Shown: piece after piece, positions 1 to 5,533 of the stretch
How positions within the stretch are numbered: position 1 is the first letter of the stretch
Layout: each line of letters begins with the position of its first letter
Assembly (NCBI GenBank): GCA_030840885.1
Contig: JAVEDQ010000617.1
Span: 1 to 7,892 of the forward strand
DNA: 7,892 bases
DNA from: Frankiaceae bacterium
Lineage (GTDB): Bacteria > Actinomycetota > Actinomycetes > Frankiales > Frankiaceae
Direction of reading: 5' to 3'
Program-made: the position numbers and the translations under genes
The notes under the pieces: generated by a model
Databases searched by the model: none
Told to the model about the DNA's origin: nothing
Seen by the model: the letters and a program-made list of their open reading frames with translations, nothing else

Positions 1-542
1 CGGGCACCAACGGCCAGCACGCCTACTACCAGCTGATCCACCAGGGCACCAAGCTCATCCCCGCCGACTTCCTCGGCTTCCTCGAACCGCGCCACGACAT
101 GGGCGGCGAGGCTGGCCCCGGCGGTGAGGGGTCCGGTCAGGTCGGCGGCCACCACGACCTGCTGATGGCCAACCTGTTCGCGCAGACCGAGGCGCTGGCC
201 TTCGGCAAGAGCCGCGAGGAGGTCGAGGCCGAGGGCGTCGACGCCGCCGTGGTGCCGCACAAGGTCTTCGAGGGCAACCACCCGACGACGACGATCCTCG
301 CGCCGCGGCTGACCCCGCGCGTGCTCGGCGAGATCATCGCGACCTGGGAGCACAAGGTCTTCACCCAGGGCGTCATCTGGGACATCAACTCCTTCGATCA
401 GTGGGGCGTCGAGCTGGGCAAGACGCTGGCGAAGCGGATCGAGCCGGAGCTGAGCGCGTCCGATGCCCCCGACCTCGCCCATGACAGTTCGACCAACGCG
501 CTGATCCGGCGGTACCGCGCTGCACGCGGCCGGACGAGCTGA
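1..542 (+). CDS. pgi: Glucose-6-phosphate isomerase, C-terminal part (5' end outside window)
   Basis: Cytoplasmic enzyme interconverting glucose 6-phosphate and fructose 6-phosphate in glycolysis and gluconeogenesis. The reading frame enters at base 3 and gives the last 179 residues of a protein that is usually about 550 long. Seen directly: the [15 protein letters not shown] block, whose first His (codon 18-20) matches the family's ring-opening His; the [20 protein letters not shown] block; and the second PGI signature [18 protein letters not shown], whose final Lys (420-422) is the conserved active-site Lys. The tail [12 protein letters not shown] is of actinobacterial type. A glycine-rich stretch (bases 99-149) sits between the IPADFLGF and HHDLL blocks, where many homologues have a short loop. 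The TGA stop is 7 bp from the next start, so the two genes are probably co-transcribed. Confidence 0.97.
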   Translation, partial: GTNGQHAYYQLIHQGTKLIPADFLGFLEPRHDMGGEAGPGGEGSGQVGGHHDLLMANLFAQTEALAFGKSREEVEAEGVDAAVVPHKVFEGNHPTTTILAPRLTPRVLGEIIATWEHKVFTQGVIWDINSFDQWGVELGKTLAKRIEPELSASDAPDLAHDSSTNALIRRYRAARGRTS

Positions 543-544
543 GG
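541..544 (+). promoter_or_regulatory. Shine-Dalgarno GAGG of the histidine phosphatase
   Basis: GAGG overlaps the pgi TGA stop and lies 5 nt before the ATG at 550. The overlap suggests translational coupling of the phosphatase to pgi. Confidence 0.6.
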
Positions 545-549
545 CCGCG

Positions 550-1167
550 ATGACCGACAACAGCGTCGCTGGCGGCGGCGAACAGGGGCACGACCAGAAG
601 GTCTGGCTCATCCGGCACGGGCCCACGGAGTGGAGCGAGAGCGGGCAGCACACCGGCAGCACCGACATCCCGCTGACCGAGGCCGGGGAGTCGGCGGCGA
701 AGGCCGTCGGCCCGGTGCTGGCCGGCGAGTCGTTCGCCCTCGTCCTGTCCAGCCCGATGCAGCGGGCGCAGCGCACCGCTGAACTCGCCGAGCTGACGCC
801 GGAGATCGACGGCGACCTGTGCGAGTGGGACTACGGCGACTACGAGGGCCGGACGACACCGGAGATCCGGGAGACCGTGCCGGGCTGGACCGTCTGGCGC
901 GACGGCTCCCCGGGGGGCGAGATCGCCGGCGAGGTCGGCGCCCGCGTCGACCGGGCCATCGAACGTATCCGGGCTGTCGACGGCGATGTCGCCGTCTTCG
1001 CGCACGGCCACCTGCTGCGCGTCCTGGCCGCCCGATGGCTCGGGGAGGCACCCGAGTTCGGCCGGCACTACGCGCTGTCGACCGCGGCCATCTGCGTCCT
1101 CGGCTACGAGCGGGGGTCGCCGGTCATCTTCCGCTGGAACGACACCCACCACCTCGACGCGGGGTGA
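550..1167 (+). CDS. Histidine phosphatase (phosphoglycerate-mutase-like fold), SHB17-like candidate sugar bisphosphatase
   Basis: A 205-residue cytoplasmic enzyme of the histidine phosphatase superfamily, which transfers phosphate through a phospho-histidine. The catalytic core is complete: RHG with nucleophile His23, Arg72 in SSPMQRAQRT, Glu92 in LCEWDYGDYEG, and the second His (His152) in FAHGHLLR. Several segments (TEWSESGQHTGSTDIPLT, EWDYGDYEG, VWRDG followed by GE, VFAHGH-x-LR) closely resemble yeast SHB17, the sedoheptulose-1,7-bisphosphatase, as I remember it. This points to a sugar-bisphosphate substrate rather than a mutase reaction; the substrate is inferred. The ATG start is supported by GAGG 5 nt upstream. 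The gene follows pgi by 7 bp, which fits a role in sugar-phosphate metabolism. A broad-specificity acid phosphatase is the alternative. Confidence 0.93.
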   Translation: MTDNSVAGGGEQGHDQKVWLIRHGPTEWSESGQHTGSTDIPLTEAGESAAKAVGPVLAGESFALVLSSPMQRAQRTAELAELTPEIDGDLCEWDYGDYEGRTTPEIRETVPGWTVWRDGSPGGEIAGEVGARVDRAIERIRAVDGDVAVFAHGHLLRVLAARWLGEAPEFGRHYALSTAAICVLGYERGSPVIFRWNDTHHLDAG

Positions 1168-1168
1168 G

Positions 1169-1195
1169 CTCTCGACGTCAGCTGATCTCTCGACG
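1169..1195 (+). repeat. Short direct repeat ctctcgacg x2 between phosphatase and oxidoreductase
   Basis: The 9-mer ctctcgacg occurs at 1169-1177 and 1187-1195 (18-bp offset), with the 8-bp palindrome tcagctga (1178-1185) between them. It lies in the 81-bp gap before the oxidoreductase. It could be a regulator site upstream of a promoter, but no clear -35/-10 pair is visible and the repeat may be chance. Confidence 0.3.
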
Positions 1196-1235
1196 GCAAC
1201 AACCCGACCTGCCAGATTGACCGGCAACGCGTCGG

Positions 1236-1240
1236 GGAGG
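1236..1240 (+). promoter_or_regulatory. Shine-Dalgarno GGAGG of the oxidoreductase
   Basis: GGAGG with an 8-nt spacer to ATG 1249. It fixes the start of the oxidoreductase and so its roughly 20-residue extension before the FAD-binding fold. Confidence 0.7.
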
Positions 1241-1248
1241 GGTCGGTC

Positions 1249-2721
1249 ATGGCTGACGGTCTGCAGGACAAGCGGGGCACGCCCGGTCTCGACGAGGTCG
1301 ACGGCGCGAGTTTCGACGTCATCCTCGTCGGCGCCGGACCGGTCGGGGAGAACATCGTCGACCGCATCGTGAAGGCCGGCCTCACCTGTGCCGTGGTCGA
1401 GGCGGACCTGGCGGGCGGCGAGTGCTCGTACTGGGCCTGCATCCCGAGCAAGGCTCTGCTCAAGCCGATCACCCTTGCCGCCGCCGCGTCGCGGCTCCCG
1501 GGCGTCCGCGTCGAGGGCGTCGACGTCCCCGCCATCCTCAAGCGCCGCGACTACTTCGTGGGGCGCACCGCCGACGGTGGGCACGACGACGCCAGCCAGA
1601 TCGAATGGCTCGCCGGTCTCGCGACCTACCTGCAGGGTTGGGGACGGCTGGCCGGCGAGAAGTCGGTGACCGTCACCGGATCCGACGGCGCCACCGCGAC
1701 GATCACCGCCAACCGAGCCGTCGTCGTCGCGACCGGCAGCACGCCGAGCCTGCCGGGCATCCCCGGGCTCAAGGAGGCACTGCCGTGGGGCAGCCGCGAG
1801 GTGACCAACGTCGAGAAGGTGCCGGGCAGTGTCGTCATCCTCGGTGGCGGCGTCGTCGCCGTGGAATCCGCCCAGGCGCTGGCCGGCCTCGGCGCGAAGG
1901 TCACGTTGCTGTCCCGCAGCGAGCTGCTGAGCGGTCGCGAGCCATGGGCCGGCGAGTTGGTGGCCGACGGACTCCGGGCGGCCGGTGTGGAGGTGCGCAT
2001 CGGTGTCTCGCCGTCGTCGGTCTCCCGCGCGGACAACGGGACGGTCACCGTGGACCTCGGTGCTGATGGGTCGGTCACCGCCGACCAGCTCGTCGCCGCA
2101 CTTGGACGGCGCCCGAACTCGGCCGACATCGGCCTGGACACTGTCGGGCTCGAGCCGGGTAATGCCGTCGAGGTCGACGACAACCTCCGTTCCACCTCGC
2201 TCGACTGGCTCTACGCGGTCGGTGACGTCAACGGCCGGGTGCCGCTGACCCACCAGGGCAAGTACCAGGCCCGCATCTGCGCGGACGTCCTGGTGGCGCG
2301 GGCGCAGGGTGTCGACGAATCGACGCTTGCGACGGAGAAGAAGTACCGCGCGTTCGCCGACGAGCGGATGGTCCCGCAGGTCGTGTTCACCGATCCGCAG
2401 GTGGCCTCCGTCGGTCTGCCCGAGGCCGAGGCCCGCGAGAAGGGGTTCGACGTCCGGGTGGTCGAGTACGACCTGGGCTCGGTCGCCGGCGCCTCGCTCG
2501 AGGCGGACGGGTACACCGGCAAGGCGAACCTGGTCGTGGACGAGGCCCGGCACGTCCCCATCGGCGCCACCTTCGTCGGTCCGGACGTGGCCGAACTCCT
2601 CCACTCGGCGACCATCGCCATCGTCGGCGAGGTGCCGATGGAGACGCTCTGGCACGCCGTGCCGAGCTTCCCGACGGTGAGCGAGGTCTGGCTGCGACTG
2701 CTGGAGACCTACGGGCTGTAG
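1249..2721 (+). CDS. FAD-dependent NAD(P)-disulfide oxidoreductase, Lpd/mercuric-reductase-like with variant active site
   Basis: A 490-residue cytoplasmic flavoprotein of the class I pyridine nucleotide-disulfide oxidoreductases. Order of parts: a 20-residue leader; FAD Rossmann motif GAGPVGE (28-34); redox disulfide C59-x4-C64 in GGECSYWACIPSK; a second Rossmann fold in the middle (VVILGGGVVAVE); AALGRRPN; the FAD-contacting YAVGDVNGRVPLTHQGKYQAR; and a C-terminal dimer domain. Both redox Cys are present. However, in the C-terminal motif corresponding to HPTLSE of dihydrolipoamide dehydrogenase, the catalytic His is Phe474 (FPTVSE, Glu479 kept). After the second Rossmann strand the sequence is LLSRSELLSGRE, with Arg where NAD-specific enzymes usually have Glu, so NADPH is plausible. 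It is therefore unlikely to be a true lipoamide dehydrogenase; the electron acceptor is unknown (quinone or a low-molecular-weight disulfide are guesses). The Shine-Dalgarno supports the ATG. Confidence 0.92.
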   Translation: MADGLQDKRGTPGLDEVDGASFDVILVGAGPVGENIVDRIVKAGLTCAVVEADLAGGECSYWACIPSKALLKPITLAAAASRLPGVRVEGVDVPAILKRRDYFVGRTADGGHDDASQIEWLAGLATYLQGWGRLAGEKSVTVTGSDGATATITANRAVVVATGSTPSLPGIPGLKEALPWGSREVTNVEKVPGSVVILGGGVVAVESAQALAGLGAKVTLLSRSELLSGREPWAGELVADGLRAAGVEVRIGVSPSSVSRADNGTVTVDLGADGSVTADQLVAALGRRPNSADIGLDTVGLEPGNAVEVDDNLRSTSLDWLYAVGDVNGRVPLTHQGKYQARICADVLVARAQGVDESTLATEKKYRAFADERMVPQVVFTDPQVASVGLPEAEAREKGFDVRVVEYDLGSVAGASLEADGYTGKANLVVDEARHVPIGATFVGPDVAELLHSATIAIVGEVPMETLWHAVPSFPTVSEVWLRLLETYGL

Positions 2722-2748
2722 GGCCGGTGCGGGAGCGCCGCCCCGGCC
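2722..2748 (+). terminator. GC-rich hairpin directly after the oxidoreductase stop
   Basis: Inverted repeat starting on the base after TAG. Arm ggccgg (2722-2727) pairs with ccggcc (2743-2748), one t/c mismatch follows, then gcgg (2729-2732) pairs with ccgc (2738-2741) around a 5-nt loop gagcg. It has no U-tract, which is common for proposed actinobacterial terminators. It probably separates the proline-rich gene from the upstream transcript at least in part. Confidence 0.5.
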
Positions 2749-2773
2749 AGCCAGCGGCGTTCGCCAGGTGGGT

Positions 2774-2779
2774 AGGAGG
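2774..2779 (+). promoter_or_regulatory. Perfect Shine-Dalgarno AGGAGG of the proline-rich microprotein
   Basis: AGGAGG with a 5-nt spacer (caagc) to ATG 2785. It is the strongest ribosome-binding site in the window and the main argument that the short downstream frame is translated. Confidence 0.7.
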
Positions 2780-2784
2780 CAAGC

Positions 2785-2970
2785 ATGGTGAGTCCTCCGC
2801 TCGACCCCAGCCCCGCTCCAGACCCGTCGCCGCCGCTGCCCGAACCAGGCGTGCCGCCGATGCCGCCCGAGCCGGGTCCGTCGCCTTCGCCACCCGGCCC
2901 TGGCCCGGGACCGCAGCCGGGTCCGCCGGCACCGGGTCCGCCGTTACCAGGTCCGCCGATGCCGATGTGA
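2785..2970 (+). CDS. Proline-rich 61-residue protein of unknown function
   Basis: I do not recognise a named family. The predicted product has 32 prolines in 61 residues, no Lys, Arg, Cys or aromatic residues, and four acidic residues (D7, D13, E20, E29), so it should be acidic and extended, probably polyproline-II-like. There is no signal peptide or membrane segment. The C-terminal half ends in three PGPPx pentapeptides (residues 45-59, x = A, L, M), then PM. Many PP pairs would make translation dependent on elongation factor P. Leu54 is encoded by TTA (2944-2946), very rare in high-GC actinobacteria. The start is supported by AGGAGG. It follows the oxidoreductase by 63 bp with a hairpin between. 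Overlapping frames look random; a non-coding origin cannot be excluded from sequence alone. Confidence 0.6.
   Translation: MVSPPLDPSPAPDPSPPLPEPGVPPMPPEPGPSPSPPGPGPGPQPGPPAPGPPLPGPPMPM
2917..2961 (+). repeat. Three 15-bp in-frame repeats encoding PGPPx
   Basis: Three tandem units of the form cc(g/a)-ggt-ccg-ccg-NNN at 2917-2931, 2932-2946 and 2947-2961. The first four codons are nearly identical and only the fifth codon changes (gca, tta, atg). This is recent-looking slippage or duplication that kept the reading frame. Confidence 0.75.
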
Positions 2971-2995
2971 GCACCCGAACCGCCGCTCCTCCACC

Positions 2996-3018
2996 CGAGC
3001 CGTGGACATCAAGGCTCG
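2996..3018 (+). terminator. Possible terminator hairpin after the proline-rich gene
   Basis: Arms cgagcc (2996-3001) and ggctcg (3013-3018) pair perfectly over an 11-nt loop that can close further by t-a, g-c and g-t pairs. It starts 25 nt after the TGA. There is no U-tract, so the call is weak. Confidence 0.3.
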
Positions 3019-3064
3019 CCCACCTGCTCGTTCACGCCGAAGATCTCCACGAAACCGGAGGGTC

Positions 3065-3091
3065 GGGGGGAGGGGAGGGGGCGGGGCGGGG
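3065..3091 (+). other. G-tract cluster, predicted G-quadruplex
   Basis: Five consecutive G-runs with single-base spacers: G6-A-G4-A-G5-C-G4-C-G4. This exceeds the usual G3+N1-7 pattern, and one-base loops favour a very stable parallel quadruplex. It lies on the + strand between the convergent ends of the proline-rich gene (stop 2970) and the M23 peptidase (stop at 3107), so it would appear as G-rich RNA in the + transcript and C-rich RNA in the - transcript. A role in transcription ending or mRNA 3'-end stability is inferred. Confidence 0.65.
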
Positions 3092-3106
3092 CCGGCGAAG
3101 CCGCCC

Positions 3107-4384
3107 TCAGGTCAGGTAGGGCCGCGGATCTACCGGCACGCCGTTGAGGCGGACCTCGAAATGCAGGTGCGGCCCGGTGGAGTTGCCGGTGCTGCCGACC
3201 AGACCGATCTCCTCGCCGGCCTTCACCAGCTGCCCTACGCGGACGAGGATCCGGGACTGGTGGCCGTAGCAGGTCGCGAAGCCCCGGCCGCGGTCGATGC
3301 ACGTGTAGTTGCCGTAGCCGTTGGCCCAGCCGGCGTAGACGACCGTGCCGTCGGTCGCGGCGAGGATCGGGCTGCCGAGCGGGGCACCGAAATCCTGCCC
3401 CGCGTGGAACCGCCGGCCTCGACCAAGCGGGTCGACGCGGTACCCGAACGACGAGGTCAGGACGCCCACAGTCGGGCGGACGAGTCCACTCGCGGCGACC
3501 ACCGGCGGCAGGAAGCCGGAGGAGTCGGGGACGGCGGCGTCGAGGCGCGCCCGCGCAGCGAGTAGTGCCGTCAGGTCGTCCGACGCCTTGCGCAGCGCGT
3601 CGTAGCGCGCCTGGGCCCCGAGGGCGGCGAGTCGAGCCCGGTCGACGACGGCCTGCTGGTCGGTCTGGGCGCTCACCAGCCGCTGCTCGGCGTCGCGTGC
3701 CCCGTCGACCAGGGTCGCGACCCGTGTCACCTGTGCGTCGGCGGAGCGAACGGCGTCGGCGGAACGACCCCGCGCCAGGTCGAGCTGCCGCACCTCACCG
3801 GCGACGACGTCGCGGGCGGCGGTCAGCGCGGTGATGCGGGCGTTGCGTGCTTTCGAGAGGTGGTCGAGCAGGCCCATGCGGTCGGCCAGCTCGTCCGGGC
3901 TCCCCGACTGGAGCAGCACGTCGAGGTCGCTGCCGACGCCGTTCTGCAACGCAGAGCGGACCATGACCCGCAGCTGATCCCGGGCGGTATTGAGCGTCGC
4001 CGTCGCGGCGTCGACCTTGTCCTGCGCCAGCCGCTGCGCCGTCTGCGAGGCGGCGAGCTCGTTCTGTGCCCCGGTCAGGTCACCCCTCGCCGTCGCGAGC
4101 TGGGCGCGGGCGGTTGTCAATGCCGTGCGGGCGTCGCGGACCTGGGTGGTGACTTCGGCGAGGCGGGTCGCTGCGGCGTCGGCTTCGGCGTCGCGCACGC
4201 CGAGGTCATCGGCGGCGGCAGTCGTCTGCCCCTGCAGGTCGGCCGCGGGACGGAGGGCGGGGGTGTCCTGGGACGGGCTCCAGGTCAGCGATGTCGTCAG
4301 CAGGGCGGCAGCGGCGAGGGCTGCACCACCAGTGGAGACGCGTCGACAACCGCGCTGGCCCCACGCGGTGCTGCGCCGGTGCAT
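3107..4384 (-). CDS. Secreted coiled-coil M23 family peptidoglycan endopeptidase
   Basis: A 425-residue exported cell-wall hydrolase that cleaves peptide cross-links of peptidoglycan. The N-terminus has a signal-peptide shape: Arg-rich start (R3, R4, R11, R14, R15) and an Ala/Leu core at about 21-33. Residues about 60-280 are an Ala/Gln/Arg-rich coiled coil broken by a turn at 140-175 (ALQNGVGSDLDVLLQSGSP) of the type seen in PcsB, RipA and EnvC-like proteins. The M23 domain spans about 300-425, with zinc ligands His327 and Asp331 (HAGQD) and His408, and catalytic-site His375 (CYGH) and His406 (HLH). All are present, so it should be active rather than an EnvC-type degenerate activator. Cys362 and Cys372 may form a disulfide. 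The start at 4384 is chosen because AAGGA lies 6 nt upstream and gives a signal peptide; the frame stays open upstream into the LOG gene but only as its shadow. It is 103 bp downstream of the LOG-family gene. Confidence 0.92.
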   Translation of the reverse strand: MHRRSTAWGQRGCRRVSTGGAALAAAALLTTSLTWSPSQDTPALRPAADLQGQTTAAADDLGVRDAEADAAATRLAEVTTQVRDARTALTTARAQLATARGDLTGAQNELAASQTAQRLAQDKVDAATATLNTARDQLRVMVRSALQNGVGSDLDVLLQSGSPDELADRMGLLDHLSKARNARITALTAARDVVAGEVRQLDLARGRSADAVRSADAQVTRVATLVDGARDAEQRLVSAQTDQQAVVDRARLAALGAQARYDALRKASDDLTALLAARARLDAAVPDSSGFLPPVVAASGLVRPTVGVLTSSFGYRVDPLGRGRRFHAGQDFGAPLGSPILAATDGTVVYAGWANGYGNYTCIDRGRGFATCYGHQSRILVRVGQLVKAGEEIGLVGSTGNSTGPHLHFEVRLNGVPVDPRPYLT

Positions 4385-4390
4385 CCACCG

Positions 4391-4395
4391 TCCTT
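4391..4395 (-). promoter_or_regulatory. Shine-Dalgarno AAGGA of the M23 peptidase
   Basis: On the - strand AAGGA with a 6-nt spacer to ATG 4384. It decides the start over longer in-frame candidates such as GTG 4444, which has no ribosome-binding site. Confidence 0.6.
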
Positions 4396-4487
4396 CGTGC
4401 TCGAGACCGTCTTCATCAGCGCGTCGTTCTGGACGCGTCGTCACTGACGAATCGGCCGGAGCCCCGCGATCCTCAAGCGCGCGACCC

Positions 4488-5000
4488 CTACTGCGCGAAC
4501 GCGGCCCGCAGCAGGTCGAGCGCCGCTTCGGCGTCGGCGACCGGAAGGATGCGGGTGCCGTCGTCGGAACCGGGCGGTGGATGCAGCTCCCAGCTGTCGA
4601 TGCCCAGCACCGGGATGCGGCTGCGCAGCGCGAGCGCGACCTCCGCCAGCGTCCCCCAGCCACCGCCGACGGCGACCACCACGGCGGCGGCGCGCACCAC
4701 CAGCACGTCCCGCGCCTCGCCGAGCCCCGTCGGCACTACCGTCGTCACCCATGGGTTGGCGGCATCGACGTCCTCGCCCGGCAGCAGGCCGAGCGTCGTT
4801 CCGCCGGCCTCGACCGCGCCGCGGCAGGCCGCGGCCATGACGCCGCCGAGGCCGCCGGTCACGACGACGAGGCCCAGCTGGGCGAGGCCTGCCCCGAGCT
4901 CCAGGGCGATGCGCTCCAGACCGACGTCGGCGTCGCGGGGGCCGACCACCGCCACCTGCCGGAGCCGGCCGGACAGCGGCGGGGCGGACACGACGTTCAC
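4488..5000 (-). CDS. LOG/TIGR00725-like Rossmann-fold nucleotide-binding protein
   Basis: A 170-residue cytoplasmic protein of the SLOG superfamily. Visible motifs: N-terminal strand VAVVGPRD (16-23), VVTGGLGGVM (46-55) with a following RGAVEAGGTTLGLLPGED, ANP at 81-83, PTGLGEARDVL (90-100), and the phosphate-binding loop AVGGGWGTLAE (110-120). Cytokinin-type LOG phosphoribohydrolases carry PGGxGTxxE here; this protein has GGGWGTLAE, so it fits the TIGR00725 subgroup rather than a proven LOG enzyme, and the ligand is unknown. The start is a GTG; a second GTG three codons on is possible and neither has a strong ribosome-binding site. It lies 49 bp after the SRPBCC gene and 103 bp before the M23 peptidase, all on the same strand. 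Confidence 0.85.
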   Translation of the reverse strand: MNVVSAPPLSGRLRQVAVVGPRDADVGLERIALELGAGLAQLGLVVVTGGLGGVMAAACRGAVEAGGTTLGLLPGEDVDAANPWVTTVVPTGLGEARDVLVVRAAAVVVAVGGGWGTLAEVALALRSRIPVLGIDSWELHPPPGSDDGTRILPVADAEAALDLLRAAFAQ

Positions 5001-5049
5001 GGCCGGTCCGCCGTCGTGGAGCAGGGGGCTTGGCTCGCCGGGCGGCGGT

Positions 5050-5505
5050 TCAGGAGGCCGTCGCGAATCGACGGCGGAGGCGCTCCAGCGTCTTCTCGAT
5101 GGAGCGGGTGTTGGCCTTGGGGGCGCCGACGAGTTCGAGCACGCGCGGGGCGAGGGCCGTGCTCCAGACGAAGCTCTCCGTCACCTTCGTGCCGCCGTCG
5201 ACGGGCTCGAGCTCGTAGCGCCAGATGTGCCGGCCGGCGTGCCGCCACGCGATGCGCCGGTTCTCCTCGAACTCCACGACCGTGTTGCGGATCAGGTAGG
5301 GAAGCCCGATGCGCATCCGCATGCCGAAGCGAGCCCCCAGGGTCAGGCGCTGCGGGCCGCGTACGGCCGCCTTGACCGTGCCGGATCCGTCGAAGTCGGG
5401 GTGCCGCCGCGGCTCGGCGAGCAGCGCGAAGATCTGCTCCGGAGCGGCGTGGACGACGACGGATCGCGAAACGGTGCGGGAGTCGGATGCAGCAGTGGTG
5501 CTCAT
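5050..5505 (-). CDS. SRPBCC family (polyketide cyclase/START-like) protein
   Basis: A 151-residue cytoplasmic protein with a helix-grip fold that normally encloses a hydrophobic ligand. Supporting pattern: SRSVVVHAAPEQIFALLAEP (13-32), the typical first strand and helix of PF10604-type proteins, followed by HPDFDGSGTV, a run of beta strands (IRNTVVEFEENRRIAWRH, then RYELEP, then GGTKVTESFVW) and a long C-terminal helix (about 118-147) rich in Arg and Glu. No catalytic residue can be assigned. The ATG start lies 28 bp after the TetR stop, so it is probably co-transcribed with the regulator. Its upstream ribosome-binding site is weak. It may bind or process the compound sensed by the repressor or exported by the MFS pump; that is inference from position only. 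Confidence 0.85.
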   Translation of the reverse strand: MSTTAASDSRTVSRSVVVHAAPEQIFALLAEPRRHPDFDGSGTVKAAVRGPQRLTLGARFGMRMRIGLPYLIRNTVVEFEENRRIAWRHAGRHIWRYELEPVDGGTKVTESFVWSTALAPRVLELVGAPKANTRSIEKTLERLRRRFATAS

Positions 5506-5533
5506 CGCTGACCAATTCCCGACACCCCGACGG

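Noticed and set aside
385..2655. 756-residue open frame on the - strand, antisense to the phosphatase and oxidoreductase
   Set aside because: Long antisense frames are expected in very GC-rich coding DNA. The translation is low-complexity Asp/Arg/Gly/Val-rich with no motif, while the + strand genes carry full catalytic signatures.
2387..2974. 195-residue - strand frame opposite the proline-rich gene
   Set aside because: Its Arg/Pro/Gly-rich translation is the complement of the proline codons; no motif or ribosome-binding site.
3093..3103. Hairpin cggc-gaa-gccg just after the M23 stop
   Set aside because: Only a 4-bp stem with a 3-nt loop and no U-tract; too weak to call a terminator.
2727..3119. 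130-residue + strand frame overlapping the proline-rich gene
   Set aside because: GTG start without a ribosome-binding site, Arg/Ala-rich random-looking composition, and it runs through the G-tract cluster. The 2785 frame has the perfect Shine-Dalgarno.
4385..4487. Possible riboswitch or promoter upstream of the M23 gene
   Set aside because: Only 103 bp. I could not find conserved c-di-AMP riboswitch elements or a convincing -35/-10 pair; two cgcgtcgt copies (4420-4427 and 4434-4441) are probably chance.
4385..4663. N-terminal extension of the M23 frame upstream of ATG 4384
   Set aside because: It overlaps the LOG-like gene and lacks a ribosome-binding site, and would bury the signal peptide.
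4291..5511. 406-residue + strand frame across the LOG-like and SRPBCC genes
   Set aside because: It has no recognisable domain and overlaps two - strand genes with clear family motifs.
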